Shown here: positions 16,601 to 25,620 of the stretch, piece by piece | Layout: each line of letters begins with the position of its first letter | How positions within the stretch are numbered: the stretch's first letter is position 1 | The notes under the pieces: model-generated | Told to the model about the DNA's origin: nothing | Databases searched by the model: none | Seen by the model: the letters and a program-made list of their open reading frames with translations, nothing else | Made by a program: the position numbers and the translations under genes | Assembly: GCF_900456975.1 (NCBI RefSeq) | Contig: NZ_UGYM01000002.1 | Span: 2,604,001 to 2,668,000 of the forward strand | DNA length: 64,000 nucleotides | From: Shewanella baltica | Lineage (GTDB): Bacteria > Pseudomonadota > Gammaproteobacteria > Enterobacterales > Shewanellaceae | Direction of reading: 5' to 3'

Positions 16601-18367
16601 ATGATCCATTACCAGATAATCCCCGTCGATCCGAAAGCCCATTTATTCGCAGTCACTATGACATTATCCCAGCCCAAGCCAGTGCAGGTCTTTAGCCTCC
16701 CCGCTTGGCTACCTGGCAGTTATATGGTGCGCGACTTTGCTAAAAATATCATTGAACTCAAGGCACAAGATGCTAATGGCCAAACACTCAAGCTCATACA
16801 GCTAGATAAGCAAACTTGGTCGGTTGACAATAATAGCAGCGAAATCATTTTGACTTATCAAGTGTATGCTTGGGATCTGTCGGTGCGCACTGCGCATTTG
16901 GACACAACCCACGGCTTCTTTAACGGCAGTAGCGTGTTTTTATCCGCCCACGGTTTTGAACAACAAACCCACACTGTCACTATGTTACCGCCCTCTGAGC
17001 CCACATTAAGTGATTGGCGCGTCGCTACCAGCATGACCCGCATCAGTGGTGACGACTTTGCCTTCGGCCAATTTAGTGCCACAAGCTATGACGAGCTTAT
17101 CGATCATCCAGTGGAAATGGGCTTATTTACCTTAGCCAGTTTCGATGCCTGCGGCGTCCAACACGATATCGTACTCAATGGCCGCCACCGCGCTTGCATG
17201 CCAAGGCTCTGCCAAGACTTGAAAGCCATTTGTGAGTATCAAATCAATCTCTTCGGCACGCCTGCGCCGTTTAAACGTTATTTGTTTATGACCACAGTAT
17301 TAGACAATGGCTTTGGCGGGTTAGAGCACAGAGCTTCTACCGCATTGATGTGTTCTCGCAAGGACTTACCGCTATCGCTCAATGCGCCAATTAATAACGA
17401 CTATCGCACTTATTTATCCCTGTGCAGCCACGAGTATTTCCACAGCTGGAACGTGAAGCGGATTAAGCCGGAGTGCTTTTTACCCTATAAACTTGAGGCT
17501 GAAACCTATACGCCGCAGCTATGGGCCTATGAAGGTATCACCTCTTATTATGATGACTTCCTTACCTATCGCGCCGGACTGGTAGATGAACACAGCTATT
17601 TAGATATGCTGAGTGAAACCTTCACTCGCGTCTATCGCAGCCAAGGACGCTTTAAACAAAGTGTTAAAGATTCAAGCTTTAATGCCTGGACTAAGTTCTA
17701 TAAGCAGGATGAAAACGCGCAAAACGCCATCATCAGTTATTACACCAAAGGCGCGCTGTTTGCGCTGTACTTAGATTTAACCCTGCGCAGTGAAACCCAA
17801 GGCAAATACAATCTCGACCATGTTATGCAGATTTTATGGCAGGAATATGCTCTGCAAGACAAAGGCACGACTGACGGCTGTCACCAAGCGATTGTCGAGC
17901 GACTCCTTGACCGTGATTGCCACGATTTGTTTGCCTACTTAGATAACACCGATGATATTCCACTGGCTGCGCTACTCGCCGAATTTGGCGTCGAGTTTAA
18001 CCTTCGAGCCAGCCAAGGTCCGCAGGATGTGGGCGGCGGGCAAGCTAAAGGTTATGACATTGCCTTTGGCGCGAAAACTCAAGTGGCGCCGATGGGATTG
18101 AAAGTGGTGACAGTTACCCAAGGCAGCCCTGCCCACCTTGCGGGGTTAAGTGCGGGGGATATCTTAATCGCCGCCGATAACTTGCAAGTCAGCGCGCAAT
18201 TTGAGTCGCAGCTGCAGCAATATCCGCTGGGTGAATCCTTGAATCTACATTGGTTTAGACGGGATGAATTGATGACGGGTGAATTGATGATAACTGCCGC
18301 GCCGAAGGACACTGTCGCCCTAGCGATTAGCGACAAGACTAAACTCGCGGCTTGGTTAGGACGTTAA
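16601..18367 (+). CDS. M61 family metallopeptidase with PDZ domain
   Basis: 588 residues from ATG 16601. An N-terminal beta domain (SLPAWLPGSYMVRDFAKNI) precedes a gluzincin catalytic domain with zinc motif HEYFH (H277, E278, H281) and the M61 signature SWNVKRIKP. A second helix AYEGITSYYDD supplies the third ligand. A PDZ domain follows (APMGLKVVTV, SPAHLAGLSAGD). M61 enzymes are glycyl aminopeptidases or related proteases. No signal peptide is visible, so a cytoplasmic location is likely. AGGA lies five bases before this ATG; a longer start 22 codons upstream lacks support. Confidence 0.87.
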   Translation: MIHYQIIPVDPKAHLFAVTMTLSQPKPVQVFSLPAWLPGSYMVRDFAKNIIELKAQDANGQTLKLIQLDKQTWSVDNNSSEIILTYQVYAWDLSVRTAHLDTTHGFFNGSSVFLSAHGFEQQTHTVTMLPPSEPTLSDWRVATSMTRISGDDFAFGQFSATSYDELIDHPVEMGLFTLASFDACGVQHDIVLNGRHRACMPRLCQDLKAICEYQINLFGTPAPFKRYLFMTTVLDNGFGGLEHRASTALMCSRKDLPLSLNAPINNDYRTYLSLCSHEYFHSWNVKRIKPECFLPYKLEAETYTPQLWAYEGITSYYDDFLTYRAGLVDEHSYLDMLSETFTRVYRSQGRFKQSVKDSSFNAWTKFYKQDENAQNAIISYYTKGALFALYLDLTLRSETQGKYNLDHVMQILWQEYALQDKGTTDGCHQAIVERLLDRDCHDLFAYLDNTDDIPLAALLAEFGVEFNLRASQGPQDVGGGQAKGYDIAFGAKTQVAPMGLKVVTVTQGSPAHLAGLSAGDILIAADNLQVSAQFESQLQQYPLGESLNLHWFRRDELMTGELMITAAPKDTVALAISDKTKLAAWLGR

Positions 18368-18402
18368 TTTAACGTTTTGATTAGACAGGTTTTAAGAAAA
18401 AC

Positions 18403-18424
18403 AAAAGGGGCAAAAGCCCCTTTT
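18403..18424. terminator. bidirectional intrinsic terminator
   Basis: Stem AAAAGGGGC/GCCCCTTTT with an AAAA loop between two convergent genes (M61 peptidase and the LuxR-type regulator). Confidence 0.88.
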
Positions 18425-18536
18425 ATCATTTCTGAGATAACACTTAACTTAGGTACTAATCTCTAAACGCACACATCTATGTCTAGATCAGTATTCCCTT
18501 GCTAAATCAGTGTCTTATATCAGTGCTTATACAGAC

Positions 18537-19172
18537 TTAAACCACCACATCGTGCAAATAGGTCTGCGCCCACGCGATCGCTTGACCACGGCTCGACACA
18601 CCTATCTTACGGAATACTCGGTACAAATGGGTTTTTATCGTGCTTTCACTGACAAACAACTGATTGGCAATATCTAAGTTAGTACTACCCGTTAAGAGTG
18701 CTTGTAATACTTCTCGCTCACGAATCGTCAGCGGTTCAGTATCCTCGAACAAACCAAAGTCATCGTTCACCCCATTGACGAGTTGAATTGGGATCACCCT
18801 ATGTCCTCGTAAAATATTCGAGAATCCTAGGCTAATCTCAGTTAAACCCGCATCGAGATAAAACACCCCTGCGGTTGTGGCTGCTTGCATTAAAAAGCGC
18901 GCATCCACTTGTTTAGGGAATTGTAAATAGACGACTCGTACACTTGGTTGTTCACGGGCAAGTAAACGCTGAAATTGATGGGCTTTTTGAAGATCAACAG
19001 TCGCTAAATCAATCACTACCATGGAGGCATGATTATCCTTGATTTGTTCACACATCTCATCTGGGCTGACTTGCGTCAACTTAACGAGAAACTCCTGTGG
19101 CCAACGTCCTGCTAGCAGTTCCATTAATACTTGCGATCGTGACACTACAATCCAATGTAATATTTTGAACAT
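18537..19172 (-). CDS. LuxR/CsgD-like transcriptional regulator
   Basis: 211 residues. The C-terminal LuxR helix-turn-helix is clear (LTIREREVLQALL, IANQLFVSESTIKTHLYRVF near residues 145-185) and closely resembles that of CsgD. The N-terminal 125 residues look like a degenerate receiver domain: an aspartate is present in VVIDLA but the usual acidic pocket and conserved Lys are not obvious, so phosphorylation is doubtful. ATG 19172 is preferred over GTG 19181 because GGGAG lies eight bases upstream. It is divergent from the cytochrome b gene, with a dyad between them. Confidence 0.82.
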   Translation of the reverse strand: MFKILHWIVVSRSQVLMELLAGRWPQEFLVKLTQVSPDEMCEQIKDNHASMVVIDLATVDLQKAHQFQRLLAREQPSVRVVYLQFPKQVDARFLMQAATTAGVFYLDAGLTEISLGFSNILRGHRVIPIQLVNGVNDDFGLFEDTEPLTIREREVLQALLTGSTNLDIANQLFVSESTIKTHLYRVFRKIGVSSRGQAIAWAQTYLHDVVV

Positions 19173-19252
19173 CCTGCTCACTCCCTGTCTGATTAACGAT
19201 TATTCACTTTGAGAACCTAAGATCCTCTCAATACAACTTCAACATCCGTTCA

Positions 19253-19270
19253 ATAGACTTCCAAGTCTAT
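19253..19270. promoter_or_regulatory. inverted repeat between the LuxR-type regulator and cytochrome b genes
   Basis: ATAGACTT-CC-AAGTCTAT, a perfect 8-bp inverted repeat with a two-base centre, about 80 bases upstream of the regulator start and 200 bases upstream of the cytochrome gene. Possibly an operator for the divergent regulator; no independent support. Confidence 0.4.
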
Positions 19271-19469
19271 CGTGGTGACGATATTAGCATTAGATAAAAC
19301 AGATTAAAAAGACTTACGTGAAAAATATTTACCGTACGCAAATCAAAAACTTCTAACACTTTCGTTGAATCCACTATCAATCAGAAGTCTTAATTGAAAC
19401 TGAAAAAAATTACTGAAATTTTTAGATAAAAGCGTAAGATCATATCAACACAAAAAATAAGGAAATTCC

Positions 19470-20216
19470 ATGTCCAGCAGTAAACCCACCGCGCTTGAAG
19501 TCAAATCCTACCCTGTGTGGGACAAACCGACTCGATTATTCCATTGGATAAATGTCATTCTCGTGCTCGCACTCATATTAGTGGGTGGCATCATGATGTA
19601 TCGCACTGAGTTGGGCATCACTGAGTTAACCGGCAAAATTGGCTTAAAAACTTTACACGTATGCATAGGATATGCGTTTGCAATCAACCTCATCATTCGC
19701 CTTGTGTGGGGTTTTGTCGGTAACAAATATGCGCGTTTCAGCCATATGTTTCCCAATGCCAATAGCAAAAATGAGTTAATGACCTATAAGTCAGAACTGG
19801 CCGCGGGTAAAAATCCGCAGTATTTAGGCCATAATCCTAAAGGCAAATTTGCTGTCCTCGGCATTATGCTGCTGTTAGTTACTATCATGGTAACTGGGCT
19901 TTTACGCGCAGGAACAGATATTTACTACCCGCCATTGGGTAGTGCAGTACAAAGCTATCTGGCCGATACCAATGTCGATCCAGCAAGCTTAAAACCCTAT
20001 GATGCCACTGGGGTGAATACCGAGAAAGCGGATGCGCTTAAACCGCTGAAGGGACTTGCCGGTGAAGTTCACGTTTATGCGGTTTATCTACTTATGCTAC
20101 TGATTTTACTGCATGTATTCGCAGTGGTTTATACCGAAGTTAAACGTCAACCTGGGATTATTTCAGCCATGTTCTCTGGCAAGAAGATCATCCAAGGTCA
20201 GCCAAAAGACGAGTAA
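19470..20216 (+). CDS. cytochrome b561-like di-haem membrane protein
   Basis: 248 residues with about four or five hydrophobic segments. Haem-ligand histidines are visible in TRLFHWINV (near residue 25), LKTLHVCIGYAF (near residue 64) and GEVHVYAVYLLMLLILLHVF (near residues 195-215). A b-type cytochrome that could pass electrons between quinol and periplasmic c-type cytochromes. It is convergent with the tetrahaem cytochrome gene and separated from it by a strong terminator, so linkage is positional only. AAGGAA precedes the ATG. Confidence 0.85.
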   Translation: MSSSKPTALEVKSYPVWDKPTRLFHWINVILVLALILVGGIMMYRTELGITELTGKIGLKTLHVCIGYAFAINLIIRLVWGFVGNKYARFSHMFPNANSKNELMTYKSELAAGKNPQYLGHNPKGKFAVLGIMLLLVTIMVTGLLRAGTDIYYPPLGSAVQSYLADTNVDPASLKPYDATGVNTEKADALKPLKGLAGEVHVYAVYLLMLLILLHVFAVVYTEVKRQPGIISAMFSGKKIIQGQPKDE

Positions 20217-20236
20217 TCGTTTAGTTTAATGATAAA

Positions 20237-20264
20237 AATAACGCCAGCATTTGCTGGCGTTATT
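20237..20264. terminator. bidirectional intrinsic terminator
   Basis: Perfect 13-bp stem AATAACGCCAGCA/TGCTGGCGTTATT with a two-base spacer between the convergent cytochrome b and cytochrome c genes. Confidence 0.9.
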
Positions 20265-20309
20265 TGTTTAGACTTGAAGGCTTGCGCCAACGTTTCTAAC
20301 ATTTTTTGA

Positions 20310-20660
20310 TTATTTTTTCAGAATAGTCGCAGGTGTACGGCCATCATCATGGCAGCTTTCACAGGTAGGTTTTTCACCTACATTCATATCATGCACCGCA
20401 TGACAATCTGCACAGACTAAATTGCCGTCATGTGGTTTATGAACAGCGTCCATCTCAGCAAGAGAACCGTGACAGCTTTGACACTGTTCAAATTCAAAGG
20501 CACCATCCGCAGAAGGTGTACCATCTTTATGACAGCTTTCACAACCACCCGACTCAGCGTGGAAATCAGACAATTTTTGATCTGCAGCAAATGCGGTTGG
20601 CGACAGCGCTAACGCTGCGAGACTAGCCCCGAAAAGCGCACTTAATAGTTTTTTGCTCAC
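20310..20660 (-). CDS. cctA: small tetrahaem periplasmic cytochrome c (CctA/STC)
   Basis: 116 residues: a 25-residue signal peptide ending Ala-Phe-Ala-Ala and a 91-residue mature protein with four c-haem motifs (CESCH, CQSCH, CADCH, CESCH). This is the length and motif order of the Shewanella small tetrahaem cytochrome, an abundant periplasmic electron carrier in anaerobic respiration. The start is GTG 20660, with GGAGGA seven bases upstream; a longer start would place acidic residues before the signal. Confidence 0.96.
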   Translation of the reverse strand: MSKKLLSALFGASLAALALSPTAFAADQKLSDFHAESGGCESCHKDGTPSADGAFEFEQCQSCHGSLAEMDAVHKPHDGNLVCADCHAVHDMNVGEKPTCESCHDDGRTPATILKK

Positions 20661-21220
20661 AATAGTATCCTCCAATGGCGATTGTCAGTGGAAATTCTTG
20701 TCAGGGTGACTTCCATCTCGCAACCAAAAGTAAATAGCACGACTCGATATAACTTAGCTAAGGATGAACGAATAAGCAAACCCATGCTAAGCACCCCAAC
20801 TTTATCAACATACTCAAGGGTAAAATGTGCGCTGCATCATGTAACCACATGCTTATATAAGAGTTTTACATATGCCTAACCTAGAGGCTACATAATGTAA
20901 ATCCCCAAAGCGACTAAGGACAAAATAAAAAGCCTGAATTAGACAATATGGGCTCTATTCAAGGGACTTGAAGACAAATGACAAACCCGAAGGCAATAAC
21001 GCTAAACAAGAAATATAGCGAGTGATTGATGAATATGTGTAATGGAGACGAAACATGGCGCCTATATATGGTGCCTAAATGTGGCGCCTGAACGCCCTAC
21101 TCGTCTCAGGCACTGAGTTCCATGACGGAACTCAATGCTCAAATTTAGAAACTAAATTAAGTTGTTAAAAGCAGGCATGCTCACAAGGACAAGCTAAGCA
21201 AACCGTTCAGCGAGTCGGCA
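20661..21220. other. 560-base intergenic region
   Basis: No supported gene. It contains the cctA upstream region, a 13-bp triple repeat (21055-21093) and a hairpin TGAGTTCC/GGAACTCA (21114-21134) without a T run. A half-conserved CRP-like sequence near 20827 is too weak to call. Confidence 0.5.
21055..21093. repeat. 13-bp tandem repeat x3 (GGCGCC-containing)
   Basis: Units at 21055-21067, 21068-21080 and 21081-21093 share the pattern RTGGYGCCTAWAT with few changes. Non-coding. Confidence 0.75.
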
Positions 21221-22303
21221 TCAACTCGCATCGAGTCCATGGAGAGTTTCAACCTCAGTTTTAGGCCAAGCGTTAATCACGGCTTTGACCAGCGAGGCCA
21301 ATGGAATGGCAAAGAATACCCCCCACACGCCCCATAAACCGCCAAAGACTAACACCGCGGCTATGATGATCACCGGATGCAAATCCACCGCATCGGAGAA
21401 CAAAATCGGCACGAGTAAATTACCGTCGAGCGCCTGAATAATGCCGTAACCCAACATCAAATAACCAAATTCAGAACTAAAACCCCACTGAAAAAATGCC
21501 ACTAAGGTGATCGGCAAGGTGACTAAGGTTGCACCAACATAGGGGATCAATACCGACAACCCAGTTAGCACCCCGAGCAACACTGAATATCTCAGTCCCA
21601 TTACGGCAAACAAGATATAGGTTGCGACGCCAACAACCACGATTTCAATCACTTTACCGCGAATGTAATTGAAAATTTGCTGATGCATTTCAAACCACAC
21701 TTTGCGAGCTAACTGGCGATTGGCGGGGAAAAAGCGCTTACTGCCGCTGATCAGTTGGTCTTTATCCTTTAAAAAGAAAAACACCAGCAAAGGCACTAAA
21801 ATCGCATACACCATCAAGACGAGCAAAGAAGCTGAGTAGCCAATTAATTGCTTAGCAATATCCAGCACATGCTGAGTATCAAGCAGCTTTTTAAGCTCTC
21901 CGACCATCAGATCTAACTGCTCTGGATTGATAAATTGCGGGTATTGATTGATCAAGGTTTGTATCGTCAGCAGCCCTTTATCTATCATGCTCGGCAGATC
22001 GGCAATTAAGCTCACGCCTTGGCGCCACACACTCGGAATTAAGCCAAATGTCAGTAGGACCACAATGCCCAAAAACAACACAATAACTAAGGATGCACCA
22101 GCGGTGCGATTAATGCCCACTTTAAGCATTTGTGCCACGGGCCATTCCAGTAGAAATGCCAACACCAGCGCGACTAACAAGGGGGCAAGTAAACCTGCAG
22201 CGAAATAAATCACTAACGCGAACCCAACAAGGATAGCCATTAAGGTCACCGCTTGTGGATCACTAAAGCGCTCTTGATACCAACGAGAAAAAACAGTAAA
22301 CAT
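21221..22303 (-). CDS. AI-2E family (PerM-type) transporter
   Basis: 360 residues with about seven to eight hydrophobic segments. The conserved AI-2E/PerM C-terminal half is visible (VLTGLSVLIPYVGATLVTLPI near residue 235, QALDGNLLVPILFSDAVDLHP near residue 290, VWGVFFAIPLASLVKAV near residue 327). Members include an autoinducer-2 exporter and Na+/H+ antiporters, so substrate is uncertain. The TusA-like gene lies upstream in the same direction after a 264-base gap. Confidence 0.85.
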   Translation of the reverse strand: MFTVFSRWYQERFSDPQAVTLMAILVGFALVIYFAAGLLAPLLVALVLAFLLEWPVAQMLKVGINRTAGASLVIVLFLGIVVLLTFGLIPSVWRQGVSLIADLPSMIDKGLLTIQTLINQYPQFINPEQLDLMVGELKKLLDTQHVLDIAKQLIGYSASLLVLMVYAILVPLLVFFFLKDKDQLISGSKRFFPANRQLARKVWFEMHQQIFNYIRGKVIEIVVVGVATYILFAVMGLRYSVLLGVLTGLSVLIPYVGATLVTLPITLVAFFQWGFSSEFGYLMLGYGIIQALDGNLLVPILFSDAVDLHPVIIIAAVLVFGGLWGVWGVFFAIPLASLVKAVINAWPKTEVETLHGLDAS

Positions 22304-22473
22304 GGATCATTCCAATAGTGATGATTGGCTAGGCTTCCCAAACGCTCAGGAAAGTTTATTTATCATGCAGTTATTTACGACACTACTCAATCCTACTTTT
22401 ACTTCAACTTGTCAGCTAAGTTATAAAAACTGAGTTCACAAAGTTCAAAAATCGTATCTAAGCGAGACTCTTG

Positions 22474-22511
22474 CACTCATCTGGCACACTAATCAGGTAC
22501 ACTCATCTGGC
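22474..22511. repeat. 12-bp direct repeat with 26-bp period
   Basis: CACTCATCTGGC occurs at 22474-22485 and 22500-22511 in the gap between the PerM-type and TusA-like genes. Function unknown. Confidence 0.5.
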
Positions 22512-22567
22512 TCCCACATGAGGTTAGGCCGCGACTCGGACAGGATTTAAACATGAAAATCCTCAAT

Positions 22568-22801
22568 TTATCCCTGAGATAGATCAACTTTGGTGATCAT
22601 CAAGGCTAACAGACTCACATCATTACGCAACTCTTGCACGACGTGACCTTGTTTTTTTAAATATTGGGGAACATCTCGCCTCGAGCCTGAGTCAGAGAGT
22701 AAGATATGAAATTGCTCGCCGTCTCGCATTGGCTTCAATGCAAGCTTCACTTTGACTAAAGGTACAGGACAGCGAAATAGCGTTAAATCAATAAAAATCA
22801 T
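22568..22801 (-). CDS. TusA family sulfurtransferase
   Basis: 77 residues, the usual TusA length. The catalytic cysteine is in FRCPVPLVKVKLAL (CPxP motif near residue 11), followed by the beta-alpha-beta pattern ending in a degenerate C-terminal strand. TusA proteins carry persulfide sulfur for tRNA thiolation or cofactor synthesis. This divergent, unlinked paralogue may have another role. The divergent protease gene begins 113 bases away. Confidence 0.85.
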   Translation of the reverse strand: MIFIDLTLFRCPVPLVKVKLALKPMRDGEQFHILLSDSGSRRDVPQYLKKQGHVVQELRNDVSLLALMITKVDLSQG

Positions 22802-22914
22802 AATGAACTTGCTATAGACGAACTTGGGCTATTATCCTAAGTTGCACCTCAAACTACAAGCTAAGTGCAGTATCTCTGCCTTTAGTTGAGATAATTAGAA
22901 ATAAAAGGATCCGC

Positions 22915-24384
22915 TTGCGTAATTTGACTTTTTTAACTCGATTAAAACCTTTTGTTGCAGGCGCACTCTCTTTGATGCTGCTAACCTTCGCCGCCAAAAG
23001 CTTTGCTAACAATGACTTACCGGATTTAGGTACGGCCGCAGTTAACACCTTCAGCCTTGAAAAAGAAATGGTTTACGGTGATGCCTATATGCGCATCATT
23101 CGCTCTTCGGCGCCTATGTTAAATGATCCCGTGTTAAGTCAATATCTTACTGAGCTTGGCAACAAACTGGTCGCCCATGCCACAGGGGTAAAAACACCCT
23201 TCTATTTCTTCCTGTTACAAAATGATGAAATCAACGCCTTCGCCTTCTTCGGCGGCCATGTTGCCGTACACACAGGCTTATTTCTCAATGCAGATAACGA
23301 AAGCGAACTCGCCTCAGTACTCGGTCACGAAATAACCCACGTTACCCAACGTCACCTTGCGCGTTCGCTCGAAGCACAGCAACAGAGCAATCCGGCGACG
23401 ATTGCGGGTTTACTCGGCGCCATTTTATTAACCATCGCTGTGCCACAAGCCGGTATGGCTGCGCTGGCAACGACCCAAGCGATGGCAACGCAATCAAAAA
23501 TCAACTATACCCGTTTACATGAGAAAGAAGCCGACCGCATCGGTATGCAAATTTTGGTGGATGCAGGCTTTGACCCCAACGCCGCCGCGGATTTCTTTGG
23601 TAAGTTAGCCACTCGTTATCGCTTTACCACCACACCGCCACAAATGCTGTTAACTCACCCATTACCTGAGTCGCGGATTACCGAAGCCCGTAACCGCGCC
23701 GAGCAATATCCTAAGCGTTATATCCCCGATAACCTCAATTTCCAGCTGGCGAAAGCCCGTATTCAAGTCCGTTTTTCCAGTTATAGCGACGAAGCGGTTT
23801 TAAGCATGTTTGACAGACAACTGAACAAACAGACTTACAGCTTTAAAGAGGCAGCGCTCTATGGCAAAGCGCTGGCGTTATTTAGATTGAAGAAGTTTGG
23901 TGAGTCGGAAAAAATCGTCGATGTACTATTGAAAATTGATGATAACAACCTGTTTTATATCGATACTAAAGCCGATTTACTGACCGAACGTAAAGACTAC
24001 GCGAAGGCGATTGCGATGCTTGAAGCCCAGCGGAAAATGAAGCCAACATCGCAAGTGATTAACGCCAACTTAGCCAATATCTACCTAGAAGCTGACCAAG
24101 CCTCTAAGGCAATCCCTTTACTAGAAGATATGATATTCCTCGATAAGCAAAATCAGCTGCCCTATCAATTGCTGAGCGCTGTCTATAAAAAAACAGGTAA
24201 TCAGGCATTGGAATATTTTTCCACCGCTGAGCTCATGGCATTAGGAGCTAACTATAAGGGCGCTATCGATCAGCTTAACTTTGCCTACCGTGCATCCGAA
24301 AGTAATCCCTTACAGCTTGCACGTATTGAAGCCCGTATTCGCCAATTCAAAATGGCCGATAAAGAGATGGAAGCACTTAAGTAA
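22915..24384 (+). CDS. bepA: M48 family metalloprotease with TPR repeats (BepA-like)
   Basis: 489 residues: a signal peptide (ending near Ala-Asn 31), an M48 zinc protease domain with HEITH (H138, E139, H142) and EKEADRIGMQ supplying the third ligand, then about four TPR helix pairs from residue 300. This is the layout of BepA (YfgC), a periplasmic protease and chaperone for outer-membrane proteins such as LptD. The start is TTG with AAGGA upstream. A strong terminator follows. Confidence 0.9.
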   Translation: MRNLTFLTRLKPFVAGALSLMLLTFAAKSFANNDLPDLGTAAVNTFSLEKEMVYGDAYMRIIRSSAPMLNDPVLSQYLTELGNKLVAHATGVKTPFYFFLLQNDEINAFAFFGGHVAVHTGLFLNADNESELASVLGHEITHVTQRHLARSLEAQQQSNPATIAGLLGAILLTIAVPQAGMAALATTQAMATQSKINYTRLHEKEADRIGMQILVDAGFDPNAAADFFGKLATRYRFTTTPPQMLLTHPLPESRITEARNRAEQYPKRYIPDNLNFQLAKARIQVRFSSYSDEAVLSMFDRQLNKQTYSFKEAALYGKALALFRLKKFGESEKIVDVLLKIDDNNLFYIDTKADLLTERKDYAKAIAMLEAQRKMKPTSQVINANLANIYLEADQASKAIPLLEDMIFLDKQNQLPYQLLSAVYKKTGNQALEYFSTAELMALGANYKGAIDQLNFAYRASESNPLQLARIEARIRQFKMADKEMEALK

Positions 24385-24426
24385 TCAGTTGTTTTATAAA
24401 TTGATTTAACTTAATAGCCCATTTAT

Positions 24427-24460
24427 GCGCCCCGAACACACTGACGGGGCGCTATTTTTT
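24427..24460 (+). terminator. intrinsic terminator of bepA
   Basis: Stem GCGCCCCG/CGGGGCGC with a ten-base loop followed by TATTTTTT. Confidence 0.9.
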
Positions 24461-24512
24461 CTGTTATCATCCGCTCCATCGTTATTTCAGCCCGTATTGA
24501 GCCTCTAGCACT

Positions 24513-24863
24513 ATGACCCAAGCGACGATTTACCATAACCCACGTTGTTCAAAAAGCCGTGAAACCTTAGCTCTACTTGAGCAACAAGGTTGCGATATTA
24601 CCCTAGTGGAATACTTAAAAACGCCCCCTACGGCTGAAGTCATCGGCGATATTCTGGCTAAATTAGGCATCAGTGCTCGCCAATTAATGCGCACCAAGGA
24701 AGCGGAATATCAAGCCTTGGAACTTGCCGACACCTCGTTGACGGAGCAGCAATTGATTGAGGCCATGGTGAACACGCCTAAACTCATCGAACGTCCGATT
24801 GTGCTCGCCAATCAACGCGCTGCTATCGGCCGTCCTCCAGAGAATGTGCTCGCTATTCTTTAA
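24513..24863 (+). CDS. arsC: arsenate reductase (glutaredoxin-dependent) ArsC family
   Basis: 116 residues, the length of the glutaredoxin-linked ArsC family. The catalytic cysteine is in NPRCSKSRETL (Cys12), with the RPIVL segment near residue 94. E. coli YfgD is the closest context match, since it also neighbours bepA (yfgC). It may therefore be a YfgD-type housekeeping member rather than a dedicated arsenic resistance enzyme; no ars genes are nearby. Confidence 0.9.
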   Translation: MTQATIYHNPRCSKSRETLALLEQQGCDITLVEYLKTPPTAEVIGDILAKLGISARQLMRTKEAEYQALELADTSLTEQQLIEAMVNTPKLIERPIVLANQRAAIGRPPENVLAIL

Positions 24864-24912
24864 TCCATGATTTAAAAAAAAATCGCTTTAATTTTAATCG
24901 TTAGGTAGACAT

Positions 24913-25287
24913 ATGACGTCCAACACCTTATTTACCCTTAGCCGTTTAGGCTACTTCGCGCTCGTTCTGCTATTAGGCGGCTGGTTTGTTGGCCAAGGGA
25001 TTAGCGGTGAATACACTCTGCTATTTAGCCTATTATGGATAGTGCCATTATTACTACCTGCAAAAGGGGTTTTCCAAGGTAATCCATATACTTATGCTTG
25101 GGCGAGTTTTGTTCTGTGCCTTTATATGCTGCATGGACTGACACTGCTTTATGTCACTACCGATGCCTTCGCTTTTGCATTAATCGAAGTATTGTTGATT
25201 GGTGTACTGCTGATTGCCTTCCCCTTCTACGCTCGGATCCGTGGTCGTGAACTGGGATTAGGCCTGAAGAAAAAGTCTAAAGAATAA
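24913..25287 (+). CDS. DUF2069 membrane protein
   Basis: 124 residues with four hydrophobic segments and a basic C-terminal tail (GLGLKKKSKE). Length and pattern match the DUF2069 family of small inner-membrane proteins. Located 49 bases after arsC in the same direction and followed by a terminator, so probably co-transcribed with arsC. Function unknown. Confidence 0.8.
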   Translation: MTSNTLFTLSRLGYFALVLLLGGWFVGQGISGEYTLLFSLLWIVPLLLPAKGVFQGNPYTYAWASFVLCLYMLHGLTLLYVTTDAFAFALIEVLLIGVLLIAFPFYARIRGRELGLGLKKKSKE

Positions 25288-25312
25288 GCCATTGCATACA
25301 ATGTGATATCAG

Positions 25313-25347
25313 TGCCGTCTTACCTTACTGGGTATGACGGCATTTTT
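25313..25347 (+). terminator. intrinsic terminator after the DUF2069 gene
   Basis: TGCCGTC-t-TACC pairs with GGTA-t-GACGGCA (one internal mismatch) around a six-base loop, followed by a T run. Confidence 0.85.
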
Positions 25348-25620
25348 ATATCGCAACGCCAAACTCCGCTGCAGATCTGCGTTCAAATATCCCCTTCAAC
25401 CTCAGTTCAATGCCCAGCTAAACAAACAGACAAACGAGCAGTTAAATAAACAGCTAAACGGACAGTTAAACCGCAGCAAAATTAACACTTAATATACTTA
25501 CACTGACTTTTTGCAACTTAATCCCCGTGCTATAGTCAGTTTCTCATCGTGGGGCCTTAGTATCCCGTGAGTCACAAAAAGTCTAATCGCACTGCTGAGT
25601 TAACAAGGGAGAATGCTGTA
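25348..25620. other. intergenic region with a 12-bp repeat array
   Basis: Contains a six-unit 12-bp tandem array at 25403-25474. An open frame of 52 codons runs through it (25334-25492) but starts inside the terminator hairpin without a ribosome-binding site. No other feature is seen. Confidence 0.55.
25403..25474. repeat. 12-bp degenerate tandem repeat x6
   Basis: Six contiguous 12-bp units with consensus CAGYTAAAYRRA start at 25403, 25415, 25427, 25439, 25451 and 25463. In the open frame they read QFNA, QLNK, QTNE, QLNK, QLNG and QLNR. Confidence 0.85.

Noticed and set aside
20820..20850. CRP-like site upstream of cctA
   Set aside because: Only about half the consensus bases match and it lies about 170 bases from the start codon.
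24513..24863. Arsenic resistance operon
   Set aside because: Only an ArsC-family gene is present; no arsR, arsB or arsA, and its context matches the housekeeping YfgD type.
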